A DNA stretch of 35,438 bases, taken from positions 1-35,438 of the forward strand of contig CALUJN010000052.1 of assembly GCA_944320985.1 (NCBI GenBank). The letters are read 5' to 3'. The notes beneath the pieces were generated by a model. The model saw nothing but the letters and a program-made list of their open reading frames with translations, was not told the DNA's origin and searched no databases. This DNA comes from an uncultured Alistipes sp. GTDB taxonomy: Bacteria > Bacteroidota > Bacteroidia > Bacteroidales > Rikenellaceae. The position numbers were made by a program, and so were the translations under genes. Of the stretch, positions 15,993 to 23,168 are shown piece after piece; within the stretch, counting starts at the first letter, position 1; each line of letters starts with the position of its first letter.

Positions 15993-16718
15993 TCAACGCC
16001 ACTCCGCAAGATTCTGGCCCGGGCAAGAGCCTTCCGCACCCTCCGGGATCAGCAGGACATCCAGATTCACCCGCTCCTGGGGTGCAATTTCACACTCGAA
16101 TCCGACGATGCACGTCCCGAGATTGGGATTTTCATACTCCGTCGGAGGTTTCGTACTCCAGACCTTGAGCTGCAGATTCCGAGGCTGCGATACAACCCGG
16201 AGGGTCAAACGCTCATTTCCCTGTGTGAGGAGGATCGACCTCTGCTCCCGATCGATCCGGGGTTCGGCGGACGTCACCATGCTCCAGCGAATCACCCGGG
16301 CACTGTCAGCCTCAATCTCATCCCGCACCCAAACATACGAACGATCCACGATGGCCACCCCTCTACGGGCCCGTGCGATTTGTCCGGGATAGTGAGAGGT
16401 GAGATCGGTCGTAGCGAAGACAAAATCGGGATTCTGCGACGACCACGACTCCAACCGGCTGTATCCCTTCGTGCTCTGGAAGCGGCCGTCGAACGACAGC
16501 GTATTATGGCACAGGTTGTTATAGGTGAACAGCGTCCAGCGGGACGCCCCGTCGGGAGCATAGACGCTCATCGGGTCGGGCATCGCCTCAACAGCCCGCC
16601 GTACGGTCCGCTGCGCCAGCTCGGGAGCGACATCCGACAGCACGATCGCCGCCGTCATCCCCGTATGGCAGACCTGGGCCCAGGATGTCCGGGAAGTGAC
16701 ATTAGGTTCATTCTTCAT
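15993..16718 (-). pseudogene. Heparinase II/III-like gene remnant with internal deletion
   Basis: Two separated parts of a heparinase II/III family protein are joined in one frame. Residues about 10-57 (SWAQVCHTGM, PELAQRTVRRAVEAMP, SVYAPDG) match the end of the alpha-helical toroid. Residues from about 58 (RWTLFTYNNLCHNTLSFDGR, then VWVRDEI) match the C-terminal beta-sandwich. The stretch normally between them (beginning YPEG, some 200 or more residues) is missing, as is the whole N-terminus with its signal peptide. An in-frame TGA lies just upstream of the ATG. Active lyases have around 600-700 residues; this one has 241. It is almost certainly non-functional. It suggests that the locus once degraded an acidic polysaccharide or alginate-like glycan. 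Confidence 0.75.
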
Positions 16719-17023
16719 AATCGAGTGTATTAGTCAGGTTAATAATTGCCGCGGTTGGAATGGCTTATGCAAATGTCCATATAAATCGATTCAAACGGAT
16801 CGAGATTTTGTCCATTTTTTTATTATTACTGTTCATCGCAGGGGCAATTCATAAAAAGGGTGGGAAATCAGCTCATTTGCCCCTATCCTCTTCTCGAGTC
16901 AAAGAAGAGAATATACCCGATTCGATCCAATGCGCAAACCGTACGGTTTTACCTCAACAAGCTGTTTGGATTCGACTGTTCGGAAAGATCCGAACCAAGT
17001 GTTTTGCCGGGAATCCCCGACAA
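16719..17023. other. Intergenic stretch without a recognised gene
   Basis: A 102-codon open frame starting at 16760 has a hydrophobic start (ILSIFLLLLFIAGAIH) but runs into the terminator hairpin at 17030-17060 and then lacks protein-like composition, so I do not call it. No promoter boxes were found here. Confidence 0.4.
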
Positions 17024-17060
17024 CAAAAAAAGTGTGCTGCAAAGAATTTGCAACACACTT
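17024..17060 (-). terminator. Intrinsic terminator downstream of tRNA-Ser
   Basis: AAGTGTGCTGCAAA (17030-17043) pairs with TTTGCAACACACTT (17047-17060) with one mismatch around a GAA loop. On the minus strand it is followed by a T-run (A at 17024-17030). It lies about 225 bases past the tRNA. Confidence 0.8.
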
Positions 17061-17157
17061 GGTTTTAATCCGGCTCTCGGCAACGTTCCATGCTTCGACC
17101 GACACCTCGGGAATTTTCTTCAGGGATCGTCTCTCTTCCAGGGCTACCGTCTCTGCG

Positions 17158-17261
17158 GGCTCCTCCTGTCGGTTTCTCCTGCGGGCTCCTCCTACCAACT
17201 CCTCCTACCGGCCTCTTCTACCGACTTCTCCTCAAAATCTTACTCCTCATCTCCCCCCCCC
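17158..17261. repeat. C/T-rich degenerate short tandem repeats
   Basis: Repeated units of about 13 bases built on CTCCTCCTACC (for example CTCCTCCTACCAA, CTCCTCCTACCGG, CCTCTTCTACCGA) and related CTCCTGCGGG units are followed by C9 at 17253-17261. All lie between the tRNA 3' end and its terminator. Confidence 0.6.
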
Positions 17262-17284
17262 TCATCATCACACCCCCGGGTGTT

Positions 17285-17375
17285 TGGCGGAAAGAAGGGG
17301 ATTCGAACCCCTGAAACCCTTTTGAGGTTTACTCGCTTTCCAGGCGGGCCAGTTCAACCACTCCTGCATCTTTCC
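17285..17375 (-). tRNA. tRNA-Ser(GGA)
   Basis: A class II tRNA on the minus strand. The acceptor arms GGAAAGA (5' end at 17375) and TCTTTCC (17289-17295) pair. A long variable arm (CCTCAAAAGGGTTTCA region) identifies tRNA-Ser, and the T-loop reads GGTTCGAATCC. The anticodon GGA is at 17339-17341, in the loop CTGGAAA. The CCA end is encoded (17285-17287). Its own promoter lies 12 bases upstream. Confidence 0.95.
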
Positions 17376-17387
17376 GTATGACGGGGA

Positions 17388-17419
17388 CAAAATTATACAA
17401 TATTTCCCTATTCTGCAAA
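17388..17419 (-). promoter_or_regulatory. Promoter of tRNA-Ser
   Basis: On the minus strand, TTTG (plus-strand 17416-17419), then 20 bases, then TAATTTTG (17388-17395), matches both boxes of the Bacteroidota housekeeping consensus. The -7 box ends 12 bases before the tRNA 5' end. Confidence 0.85.
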
Positions 17420-17549
17420 TGAGAGCGATTTTTTCTGCCCGCAAGACACCGAAAGCCCTCAATCTCCCCGCCCCTCGCTCCGAAAACCCGACCTTGCCGG
17501 ACGCTCCGGCCTATAACCTCCGCTCCCGCAACAAACCGCCTCGCCGATG

Positions 17550-18164
17550 CTATCGGATGAAACTGGTAACAATCCGCGGCTCCGGATCGGGACGGTGTTC
17601 CGATGCCAACAACCCGGCCTTCAACACGCGCGCCATGTTGCGCCCAAGCACCCGCATGACCTGCAAACCCTCCTCATCCTGCCGGGCCTCCCCGGACACA
17701 CGTCCATGCACGCTGTTCCAATACTGCGACGAGACAACGGGCATATTCGTGATGGTGAAATACTTGTTCAGCCGGTCAAACGCCGCACTGGCCCCTCCCC
17801 GACGACATACCACAACCGCTGCGGCCGGTTTGTATGCCAGCCTGTCGACACACGAAACAAACAACCGGTCGAGCAAGGCGCACAACGAACCGTTCGGTCC
17901 GGCAAAATAGACCGGAGAGCCGATGATGAGGCCATCCGCCGAGGCGAGTTTCTCTCGGAGCAAAAGATAAAGATCGTCGCCGAAAGCACATTCCCCGCTC
18001 TGGGCACACGCCCCGCAGGCAATACAGCCGGGAATGGGTCGGGTACCGATTGAAACAATGTCGGTATGAATGCCTTCGGATTCAAGCGTGCGGGCAACCT
18101 CACTCAGTGCGATAAAGGTATTCCCCTTCGAATGGGGACTTCCATTGATCAACAATACGTTCAT
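17550..18164 (-). CDS. Flavodoxin-like NAD(P)H-dependent FMN reductase
   Basis: Flavodoxin-fold oxidoreductase, 204 residues, cytoplasmic. MNVLLINGSPHSKGNT is the FMN phosphate-binding loop, and GSPVYFAGPNGSLCALLDRL is the second flavin-contacting block. A Cys cluster (PGCIACGACAQSGEC) near residue 55 resembles that of iron-sulfur flavoproteins and related NADPH-dependent reductases. The start at 18164 is set by the flavin-binding motif and by a good promoter about 40 bases upstream. The physiological substrate is unknown; quinone, metal or azo reduction have been shown for relatives. It is transcribed alone between the tRNA and the small lipoprotein. Confidence 0.88.
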   Translation of the reverse strand: MNVLLINGSPHSKGNTFIALSEVARTLESEGIHTDIVSIGTRPIPGCIACGACAQSGECAFGDDLYLLLREKLASADGLIIGSPVYFAGPNGSLCALLDRLFVSCVDRLAYKPAAAVVVCRRGGASAAFDRLNKYFTITNMPVVSSQYWNSVHGRVSGEARQDEEGLQVMRVLGRNMARVLKAGLLASEHRPDPEPRIVTSFIR

Positions 18165-18200
18165 GGCAGCATCTATTCTCGTTATACAGATTTCGAAGTC

Positions 18201-18232
18201 TAAAGATAGGAAAAAACAGGCATTGCCGCAAA
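18201..18232 (-). promoter_or_regulatory. Promoter of the flavodoxin-like gene
   Basis: On the minus strand, TTTG (plus-strand 18229-18232), then 20 bases, then TATCTTTA (18201-18208), seven of eight bases matching the -7 spacing pattern. It lies between the upstream terminator and the ATG at 18164. Confidence 0.75.
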
Positions 18233-18249
18233 GTCTCCGGTGCTGAAGC

Positions 18250-18284
18250 AAAAAAAGGGGAGATTCGTTTCGAATCTCCCCTTT
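18250..18284 (-). terminator. Intrinsic terminator of the small lipoprotein gene
   Basis: AAAGGGGAGATTCG (18254-18267) pairs perfectly with CGAATCTCCCCTTT (18271-18284) around a TTT loop. A T-run follows on the minus strand (A at 18250-18256). Confidence 0.93.
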
Positions 18285-18300
18285 CGAGTTTGAGCGGTGC

Positions 18301-18513
18301 TTATTTTGCAGCCTCAACCGTAGCGGTCGAATCGGCCTGCTCGCAAGCAGCCGTCGAATCGCACTTCTCGGTGCAAGCCTCGCAAGCCGAAGTTTCGGTA
18401 GCAGCAGCTTCCGTAGCGGCAGCCTCAGCAGCAGCCTTCTTGTTGGCATTTCCGCAGCAGCCTACCATGGCAACGGCAGCCAGAACGATGACAAAAGAGA
18501 AAATCTTTTTCAT
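18301..18513 (-). CDS. Small Ala/Thr-rich, Cys-containing lipoprotein
   Basis: A 70-residue predicted lipoprotein. The signal ends in AMVGC (Cys19), with a second Cys directly after. The mature part is a repetitive Ala/Glu/Thr stretch (AAAEAAATEAAATE) followed by a Cys-containing tail with CEACTEKCDSTAACEQ. It has its own promoter and terminator, so it is a genuine free-standing gene despite its size. The function is unknown; metal binding by the Cys-rich tail is possible but unproven. Similar tiny lipoproteins occur in Bacteroidales and are often highly expressed. Confidence 0.8.
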   Translation of the reverse strand: MKKIFSFVIVLAAVAMVGCCGNANKKAAAEAAATEAAATETSACEACTEKCDSTAACEQADSTATVEAAK

Positions 18514-18555
18514 GGCGTCAAACGTTTTAATTATTAATAAATCTTATAAACACCG

Positions 18556-18586
18556 CAAAGATAGACATTCAAAAAAAGAAAGCAAA
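18556..18586 (-). promoter_or_regulatory. Promoter of the small lipoprotein gene
   Basis: On the minus strand, TTTG (plus-strand 18583-18586), then 19 bases, then the perfect -7 box TATCTTTG (18556-18563). It is among the best matches in the window. Confidence 0.88.
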
Positions 18587-18620
18587 GAAAATTTGAAGAA
18601 TTTTCAAAAACGGGCAGAAA

Positions 18621-19088
18621 TTAGTTCAGAAGGTCGGCAACAGAGATTACCTCGTTCTTGAGAAAGGCCTTGGGAAAGGTCGCGGAAACCTTACCTTTCA
18701 GGATGATAGCCTCCTCGGTCGTAAGGCAGTCGCCGACGGAGACCGAGAACCAGGGACTCTCATAGACCATATAGACCTTGATTCCGGGGAAGGTCTCTTC
18801 GAAGAGTTCTTTGGCCGCGAGCGCTCCGCTGCGGGCATCGGGCCCGTTATCGAAAAAAATGCAGACGCGATGTCCCTTGTAGGAGAGCTTCTGAGCCGCT
18901 TTGGAGGCTTCGGCCACGGCACGGGCCGCATCGCCGTGTTCGGTAACGAGAACACGGGCCGGATCGAAAAGTGCCGAAGCGCTCGCCGGCTGCGCCAGGC
19001 GCTGTTTGAAGGCCTCGAGCGACTGGGCGCGCCCGGCCGCGGTCACGACCAGAAGAGCCAGAGTAAGGATCAGCGTACGGTATCTCAT
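18621..19088 (-). CDS. Secreted SPOR-domain-like protein
   Basis: A 155-residue exported protein with a signal peptide (MRYRTLILTLALLVVTAAGRAQS, cleavage probably after RAQ) and a C-terminal SPOR-like module. That module shows HRVCIFFDNGPDARSGA, then FPGIKVYMVYESPWFSVSVG, then TTEEAIILKGKV. SPOR domains commonly bind denuded peptidoglycan, though such single-domain Bacteroidota proteins are uncharacterised. It begins 1 base after the upstream lipoprotein gene stops, making it the last gene of the permease-ubiE operon. Confidence 0.78.
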   Translation of the reverse strand: MRYRTLILTLALLVVTAAGRAQSLEAFKQRLAQPASASALFDPARVLVTEHGDAARAVAEASKAAQKLSYKGHRVCIFFDNGPDARSGALAAKELFEETFPGIKVYMVYESPWFSVSVGDCLTTEEAIILKGKVSATFPKAFLKNEVISVADLLN

Positions 19089-19089
19089 T

Positions 19090-19602
19090 TTATTTCAGAA
19101 AATTTTCGATATCCCGGATCGAGAGTCCAAAGATATTCAAAAAATCGGACAAAGGCATCTTTTCGCGGGAAAATTTCACGGGAACGGGACCGCCGCGCCC
19201 CTCAAGCGCGCAGGAGACGAACACCCCTCCGTACTCTCCGGCCTTGACCTTGCGGACCATCACGTAAAGGGCCAGCGGATCGGAGATCCGCAACCGCCAA
19301 AGAGTCGGGACACTTGCCGTCGTTCTCCGTTCGATCTCCACGGGATCGCACAATACGATCGTCCCGACACGCGCCTCTCCATAATAGATACCGATCTCGG
19401 CCGATGCGAGTGCCAGCCGATAACCCGAAGCATTGTCGACCCGCACCACGATCTCGGCTCCGGTCAAACCTTGCCGTTCTACCCGTTCAATTCCCTCGAA
19501 ACGGACCTTGCGGCCGACTTTTTCCGCCGCACGCCGACAGGAGCCGGCCGACAGGGCCACGGCCAACAACAATCCATAAAGCAGTGATTTTTTCCCGATC
19601 AT
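19090..19602 (-). CDS. LEA-type-2-like lipoprotein
   Basis: A 170-residue lipoprotein starting MIGKKSLL, with the signal ending in LSAGSC and an Arg-rich mature start. The body is a single beta-rich domain (GIERVERQGLTGAEIVVRVD, SGYRLALASAEIGIYYGE, ATVIL-like strands) resembling the late-embryogenesis-abundant type 2 fold seen in other Bacteroidetes lipoproteins. The function is unknown. I chose ATG 19602 over 19635 because it places the signal peptide correctly and overlaps the ubiE stop as ATGA. Confidence 0.72.
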   Translation of the reverse strand: MIGKKSLLYGLLLAVALSAGSCRRAAEKVGRKVRFEGIERVERQGLTGAEIVVRVDNASGYRLALASAEIGIYYGEARVGTIVLCDPVEIERRTTASVPTLWRLRISDPLALYVMVRKVKAGEYGGVFVSCALEGRGGPVPVKFSREKMPLSDFLNIFGLSIRDIENFLK

Positions 19603-20315
19603 CGTTCTCCTGTGTATATTTGGGCAATGCCGCAACTTTGGCTGCGGGCCTTGCAGTCATGAAACCCCGCAGCCTCCAAACGGCGCAGGAATTCGGCCGG
19701 AAGGGGGAACTCGCCGACCGAAGCAGGCAGATATTCATATGCCTTCCGGTCGTGGGAGACCATTCCGCCGATCCGGGGCAGAATCCGATAGGTGTAAAAC
19801 TCGTACACGGCCCGGAAGAGCCGGTTCGAGGGCCTCGAAAACTCCAGAATAACCACCTTGCCGCCGGGTCTGAGGACCCGGGCCAGTTCGCGGAGTCCGG
19901 CATCGAGGTCTCCGAAATTCCGCACGCCGAAGGCTACCGTCGCCACATCGATCGAAGCCGTCGCCACGTCGAGGTGTTCGGCATCTCCCCGGTCGAGCAC
20001 AATGCGACCGTCCAGTCCGCGGGCCTCGACCTTGCGGCGGGCCACTTCGAGCATCCGCTCCGAGAGATCCACGCCGAGGAGCTGCACGCCTTCGATCCGG
20101 CGGGCCATGGCGATGGCCAGATCGCCCGTTCCGGTCGCCACATCGAGGATCCGGCGAGGTTTGGCCCGCCGCACGATCTTCACGACATGGCGGCGCCACA
20201 GTCGGTCGATGTTCATCGAAAGCGTATGGTTGAGCAGGTCATACTTCGGAGCGATGTTGTCGAACATCTCGCGGACCTCCTCCTTCTTGGATTGATCGGT
20301 ATGGTAAGGTTTCAT
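19599..20315 (-). CDS. ubiE: Demethylmenaquinone methyltransferase
   Basis: SAM-dependent C-methyltransferase that makes menaquinone from demethylmenaquinone (UbiE/MenG), 238 residues, membrane-associated in the cytoplasm. Family signatures are FDNIAPKYDLLNHTLSMNID near the N-terminus, the SAM-binding LDVATGTGDLAIAMARR, VAFGVRNFGDLDAGLREL, and the C-terminal ILPRIGGMVSHDRKAYEYLP. The start at 20315 (MKPYHTD) overlaps the permease stop as ATGA, and the stop overlaps the next ATG in the same way, so expression is tightly coupled. Bacteroidota use menaquinone for anaerobic fumarate respiration. As no ubiquinone genes are expected, menG would be an equally good name. Confidence 0.95.
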   Translation of the reverse strand: MKPYHTDQSKKEEVREMFDNIAPKYDLLNHTLSMNIDRLWRRHVVKIVRRAKPRRILDVATGTGDLAIAMARRIEGVQLLGVDLSERMLEVARRKVEARGLDGRIVLDRGDAEHLDVATASIDVATVAFGVRNFGDLDAGLRELARVLRPGGKVVILEFSRPSNRLFRAVYEFYTYRILPRIGGMVSHDRKAYEYLPASVGEFPLPAEFLRRLEAAGFHDCKARSQSCGIAQIYTGER

Positions 20316-21556
20316 TCGTAACGGATCGTTTCTTCGGGTTTGATACGGGAGACGATGGCGGTAGGGAGCACCAGCAAGGCGATGATCGCGGCGATGAATC
20401 CCGCATTGAGCGCGAGCCACCACCCCCACCCCAGCGATATGGGGACTTCGGAGAGAAGATACCCCTCCGAATCGAGTTTTACCCAATGTGTCGTCAACTG
20501 CAACACGCAAAGCCCCACGCCGATGAGATTGCCCCAGCAGAGACCGCGCAGCGTAACGAAAAGGGCCCTCCAGAGAAAGATGCCGCGCAACGGACCGTTG
20601 CGCATGCCGAGAGCCTTCAGCAGGCCGATCATGCGCGTGCGCTCCAGAACGAGGATCAACAGCGCCGAGGTCATGTTGAAGAAGGCCACGACGAGCATGA
20701 TGACGAGGATGACGGCGGCATTCACGTCGTGCGCCTTCAGCCAGTCGAAGATATTGGCATACCGCTCCGTGACGCTCTCCACGGCCAGGTTTTCGGTTCC
20801 GTCGCCCTCGTCGTAAAGCAGCGTGCGGCCCAGCGTGCGGGCAAAAGCTTCGGCCTCGTCGAGCGACCGGGTGCGGATCTCGTATCCCGAGATCTCGTCC
20901 TCCCTCCAGCCGGAGAGGCGCTGCACGTTCCGGATATCCGTGATCACCATCGTGCGGTCCATCTCCTCCATGCCCGACTCATAGATTCCGGCGATCTTGA
21001 AGCGATCGCGGCGGGGACGCTCTCCGCCATCGACGAACAGCATCTCGACCCGCTCCCCGACCCCCAGCTGCAGCCGATCGGCAAGGAACCGCGAGAGCAG
21101 AATGTCCTTCGTGCGGATCGAATCCCCGATCCGGGGCAACGTTCCCCCGACAAGCCACTCTTCGAAGAGCGACCAGTCGTAATCGGCCTCCACCCCCTTC
21201 AGGATCACCTCGCCCACCGCCTCCTCCGTCCGGACAATCCCGCCCTTGACGGCATAAGGGGCCATGTCGACAAAGCCGTCCGTCGTCCGGATCAACTCCT
21301 CGAGCCGGGCGTTGCGATGCACGGGCTGCGAATCCAGCGCATCGACGCCCCGGATATCCGTCACGGCGACATGGGCCGCAAAGCCCTCCATCTTGCGGGC
21401 GACCTCCCGTTTGAAGCCGAGAACGACGGCCAGCGAGAGAATCATCACCGCCACACCGAGTGCCACCGACCCCACGGCAATGCGCTCCATGACCCCGGGT
21501 CTGTTCTCCGGAGTCGGACGGGCCATGCGTCGGGCGATGAAAAAGGAGAGATTCAC
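20312..21556 (-). CDS. LolC/LolE-type ABC transporter permease (FtsX/MacB family)
   Basis: Four-helix FtsX-like permease, 414 residues, of the lipoprotein-releasing type. The first membrane helix is preceded by SFFIARRM and RPGVMERIAVGSVALGVA. A large periplasmic domain (about 65-280) follows. Then come three C-terminal helices with FFNMTSALLILVLERTRMIG and LKALGMRNG, ending PTAIVSRIKPEETIRYE. The start is a GTG at 21556 (VNLSFFIARR); no ATG fits. The role would be to extract lipoproteins from the inner membrane with a LolD ATPase encoded elsewhere. The pairing with menaquinone methylation in one operon looks like convenience rather than shared function. The 78-base gap to the divergent SDR gene must hold promoters for both. 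Confidence 0.88.
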   Translation of the reverse strand: MNLSFFIARRMARPTPENRPGVMERIAVGSVALGVAVMILSLAVVLGFKREVARKMEGFAAHVAVTDIRGVDALDSQPVHRNARLEELIRTTDGFVDMAPYAVKGGIVRTEEAVGEVILKGVEADYDWSLFEEWLVGGTLPRIGDSIRTKDILLSRFLADRLQLGVGERVEMLFVDGGERPRRDRFKIAGIYESGMEEMDRTMVITDIRNVQRLSGWREDEISGYEIRTRSLDEAEAFARTLGRTLLYDEGDGTENLAVESVTERYANIFDWLKAHDVNAAVILVIMLVVAFFNMTSALLILVLERTRMIGLLKALGMRNGPLRGIFLWRALFVTLRGLCWGNLIGVGLCVLQLTTHWVKLDSEGYLLSEVPISLGWGWWLALNAGFIAAIIALLVLPTAIVSRIKPEETIRYE

Positions 21557-21607
21557 GAGCGCTCTATATTTGTCGTAAAATTTATGCAAAGAAACATATA
21601 AATTTCG

Positions 21608-21615
21608 TATTTTTG
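21608..21615 (+). promoter_or_regulatory. -7 box upstream of the SDR operon
   Basis: TATTTTTG matches TAnnTTTG and lies 19 bases before the ATG at 21635. The -33 element is not clear. A second match, TATATTTG, is at 21565-21572 on the same strand. Confidence 0.5.
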
Positions 21616-21634
21616 CCCGAAATAGCGTTTTTTC

Positions 21635-22384
21635 ATGAAAAAACAGGCTCTCATTACGGGTGCGACATCGGGAATCGGCCGGGCCACGGCCCTGCGGCTC
21701 GCCAAGGCGGGATACGACATCCTCGCCACGGGGCGTCGCACCGAACGCCTCGCCGCACTGCAGGCGGAGATCGAGGCCGAGGGCGGCCGCTGCACGGTCC
21801 TCGCCTTCGACGTACGCAACGAGGAGGAGGTGCGCCGTCACCTCGAACCGATCGCGCAGGTGGACCTGCTGGTCAACAACGCAGGGCTCGCCGCCGGGCT
21901 GGAACACATCGACCGCGGCGACACGCGCGACTGGGATGCCATGATCGACACAAACGTCAAGGGGCTGCTCTACGTTACGCGGGTCATCGCCCCGAAGATG
22001 GTCGCCGCAGGGCACGGACACATCATCAACCTCGGGTCGATCGCCGGTACGGAACCCTACGAGAACGGTGCGGTCTACTGCGCCTCGAAACACGCCGTGC
22101 ACGCCATCTCACAGTCGATGCGCGCCGACCTGCTGTCATCGGGGATCAAGGTCACGGAGATCCGTCCGGGCATGGTCGAGACGGAGTTCTCCGAGGTGCG
22201 TTTCCACGGCGACCGGGCCCGTGCCGCCGCCGTCTACGAAGGGGTCGAACCCCTTACCGGCGCGGATATTGCGGAGGCAATTGCATGGGTCGCACAATTA
22301 CCGGCACACATGAACGTTAATGATATGGTACTGATGCCGAGCCAACAGGCCGGATCCTACTACACATACCGCAAAAAACAATAA
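21635..22384 (+). CDS. SDR-family dehydrogenase, YdfG-like
   Basis: Classical short-chain dehydrogenase/reductase, 249 residues, cytoplasmic. ITGATSGIGRATALRLA binds the cofactor. GRRTERL after beta2 favours NADP. VNNAG is present. The catalytic triad is Ser135 (NLGSIAG), Tyr148 and Lys152 (YCASK). The C-terminus (LTGADIAEAIAWVAQLPAHM, then LMPSQQAG) is close in pattern to E. coli YdfG, a 3-hydroxy acid/serine/malonic semialdehyde dehydrogenase, so a small hydroxy acid is the likely substrate. It leads a five-gene plus-strand operon, the next start following 12 bases after its stop. Confidence 0.9.
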   Translation: MKKQALITGATSGIGRATALRLAKAGYDILATGRRTERLAALQAEIEAEGGRCTVLAFDVRNEEEVRRHLEPIAQVDLLVNNAGLAAGLEHIDRGDTRDWDAMIDTNVKGLLYVTRVIAPKMVAAGHGHIINLGSIAGTEPYENGAVYCASKHAVHAISQSMRADLLSSGIKVTEIRPGMVETEFSEVRFHGDRARAAAVYEGVEPLTGADIAEAIAWVAQLPAHMNVNDMVLMPSQQAGSYYTYRKKQ

Positions 22385-22396
22385 ACTCATACGATC

Positions 22397-23161
22397 ATGT
22401 ATCAACCCCTCATCACCCTGCTTCAGGCAGGCTATTACGCAGAGCCGCACGCCGCGCGCTACGACGCCGCGACGATGGGCATGTTCTTTCTGATCATCGT
22501 CATCGGCGTGATCGGTTTTCTGGTGCAGGCCCGCCTGCAGTCGGTCTTCAAGAAGTATTCGAAGGTCCAGTTCCCGGGAGGTCTGACCGGCGCGGAGGTC
22601 GCCGAGAAGATGCTGCGCGACAACAATATCCACAACGTGAAGGTCACGCACGTCAGCGGCCAGCTCACCGACCATTTCAACCCGCAGACGATGACCGTCA
22701 ACCTGAGCGACTCGGTCTATTCGTCGACGAGCGTCGCCGCAGCCGCCGTCGCGGCCCACGAATGCGGCTATGCCGTGCAGCACGCCCGGGGCTACGCGCC
22801 GCTGGTGCTGCGTTCGCAACTGGTGCCGGTGGTGCAGTTCGCCTCGTCGGCCGCCACGTGGATCATCATCCTGGGCCTCATCATCCTGGCCACGACTCAG
22901 AACGAACTGCTCTGCTGGATCGGCGTGGGAATGATCGCCATGTCGGCGCTCTTCTCGATCGTGACACTCCCGGTGGAGTACAATGCCTCGGCCCGGGCGC
23001 TGGAGTGGCTCCAGGCGAGCCGCACCATCCAGGGTGTGCAGCTTGCCCAGGCCCGGGAGGCGCTTTCGTGGGCAGCCCGCACCTATCTGGTCGCCGCATT
23101 GAGCGCCATCGCCTCGGTTCTCTATTACGTCTTCCTGATCCTCGGACGACGCAACGACTGA
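22397..23161 (+). CDS. Zn_peptidase_2 (YugP-like) membrane protein with altered HExxH
   Basis: Membrane metallopeptidase family protein (PF04298 type, B. subtilis YugP relatives), 254 residues. An N-terminal helix (MFFLIIVIGVIGFLVQARLQ) is followed by YSKVQFPGGLTGAEVAEKML, then GQLTDHFNPQTMTVNLSDSV. The active-site helix AVAAHECGYAVQHARGYAPL and three further hydrophobic helices with FSIVTLPVEYNASARAL come next. Relatives known to me carry HECGH or HEVGH at the active site. Here residues 121-125 read His-Glu-Cys-Gly-Tyr, so the second zinc-binding His is Tyr125 (codon TAT, 22769-22771). The enzyme may be inactive or use another ligand, such as His129. The rest of the protein is intact. Physiological role unknown. 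Confidence 0.85.
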   Translation: MYQPLITLLQAGYYAEPHAARYDAATMGMFFLIIVIGVIGFLVQARLQSVFKKYSKVQFPGGLTGAEVAEKMLRDNNIHNVKVTHVSGQLTDHFNPQTMTVNLSDSVYSSTSVAAAAVAAHECGYAVQHARGYAPLVLRSQLVPVVQFASSAATWIIILGLIILATTQNELLCWIGVGMIAMSALFSIVTLPVEYNASARALEWLQASRTIQGVQLAQAREALSWAARTYLVAALSAIASVLYYVFLILGRRND

Positions 23162-23168
23162 CACCCGA

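Noticed and set aside
16760-17068. A 102-codon frame with a hydrophobic start
   Set aside because: It runs through the tRNA terminator hairpin, has no promoter, and the second half lacks protein-like pattern.
17268-17462. A 64-codon minus-strand frame
   Set aside because: It is the tRNA-Ser gene and its promoter read as protein.
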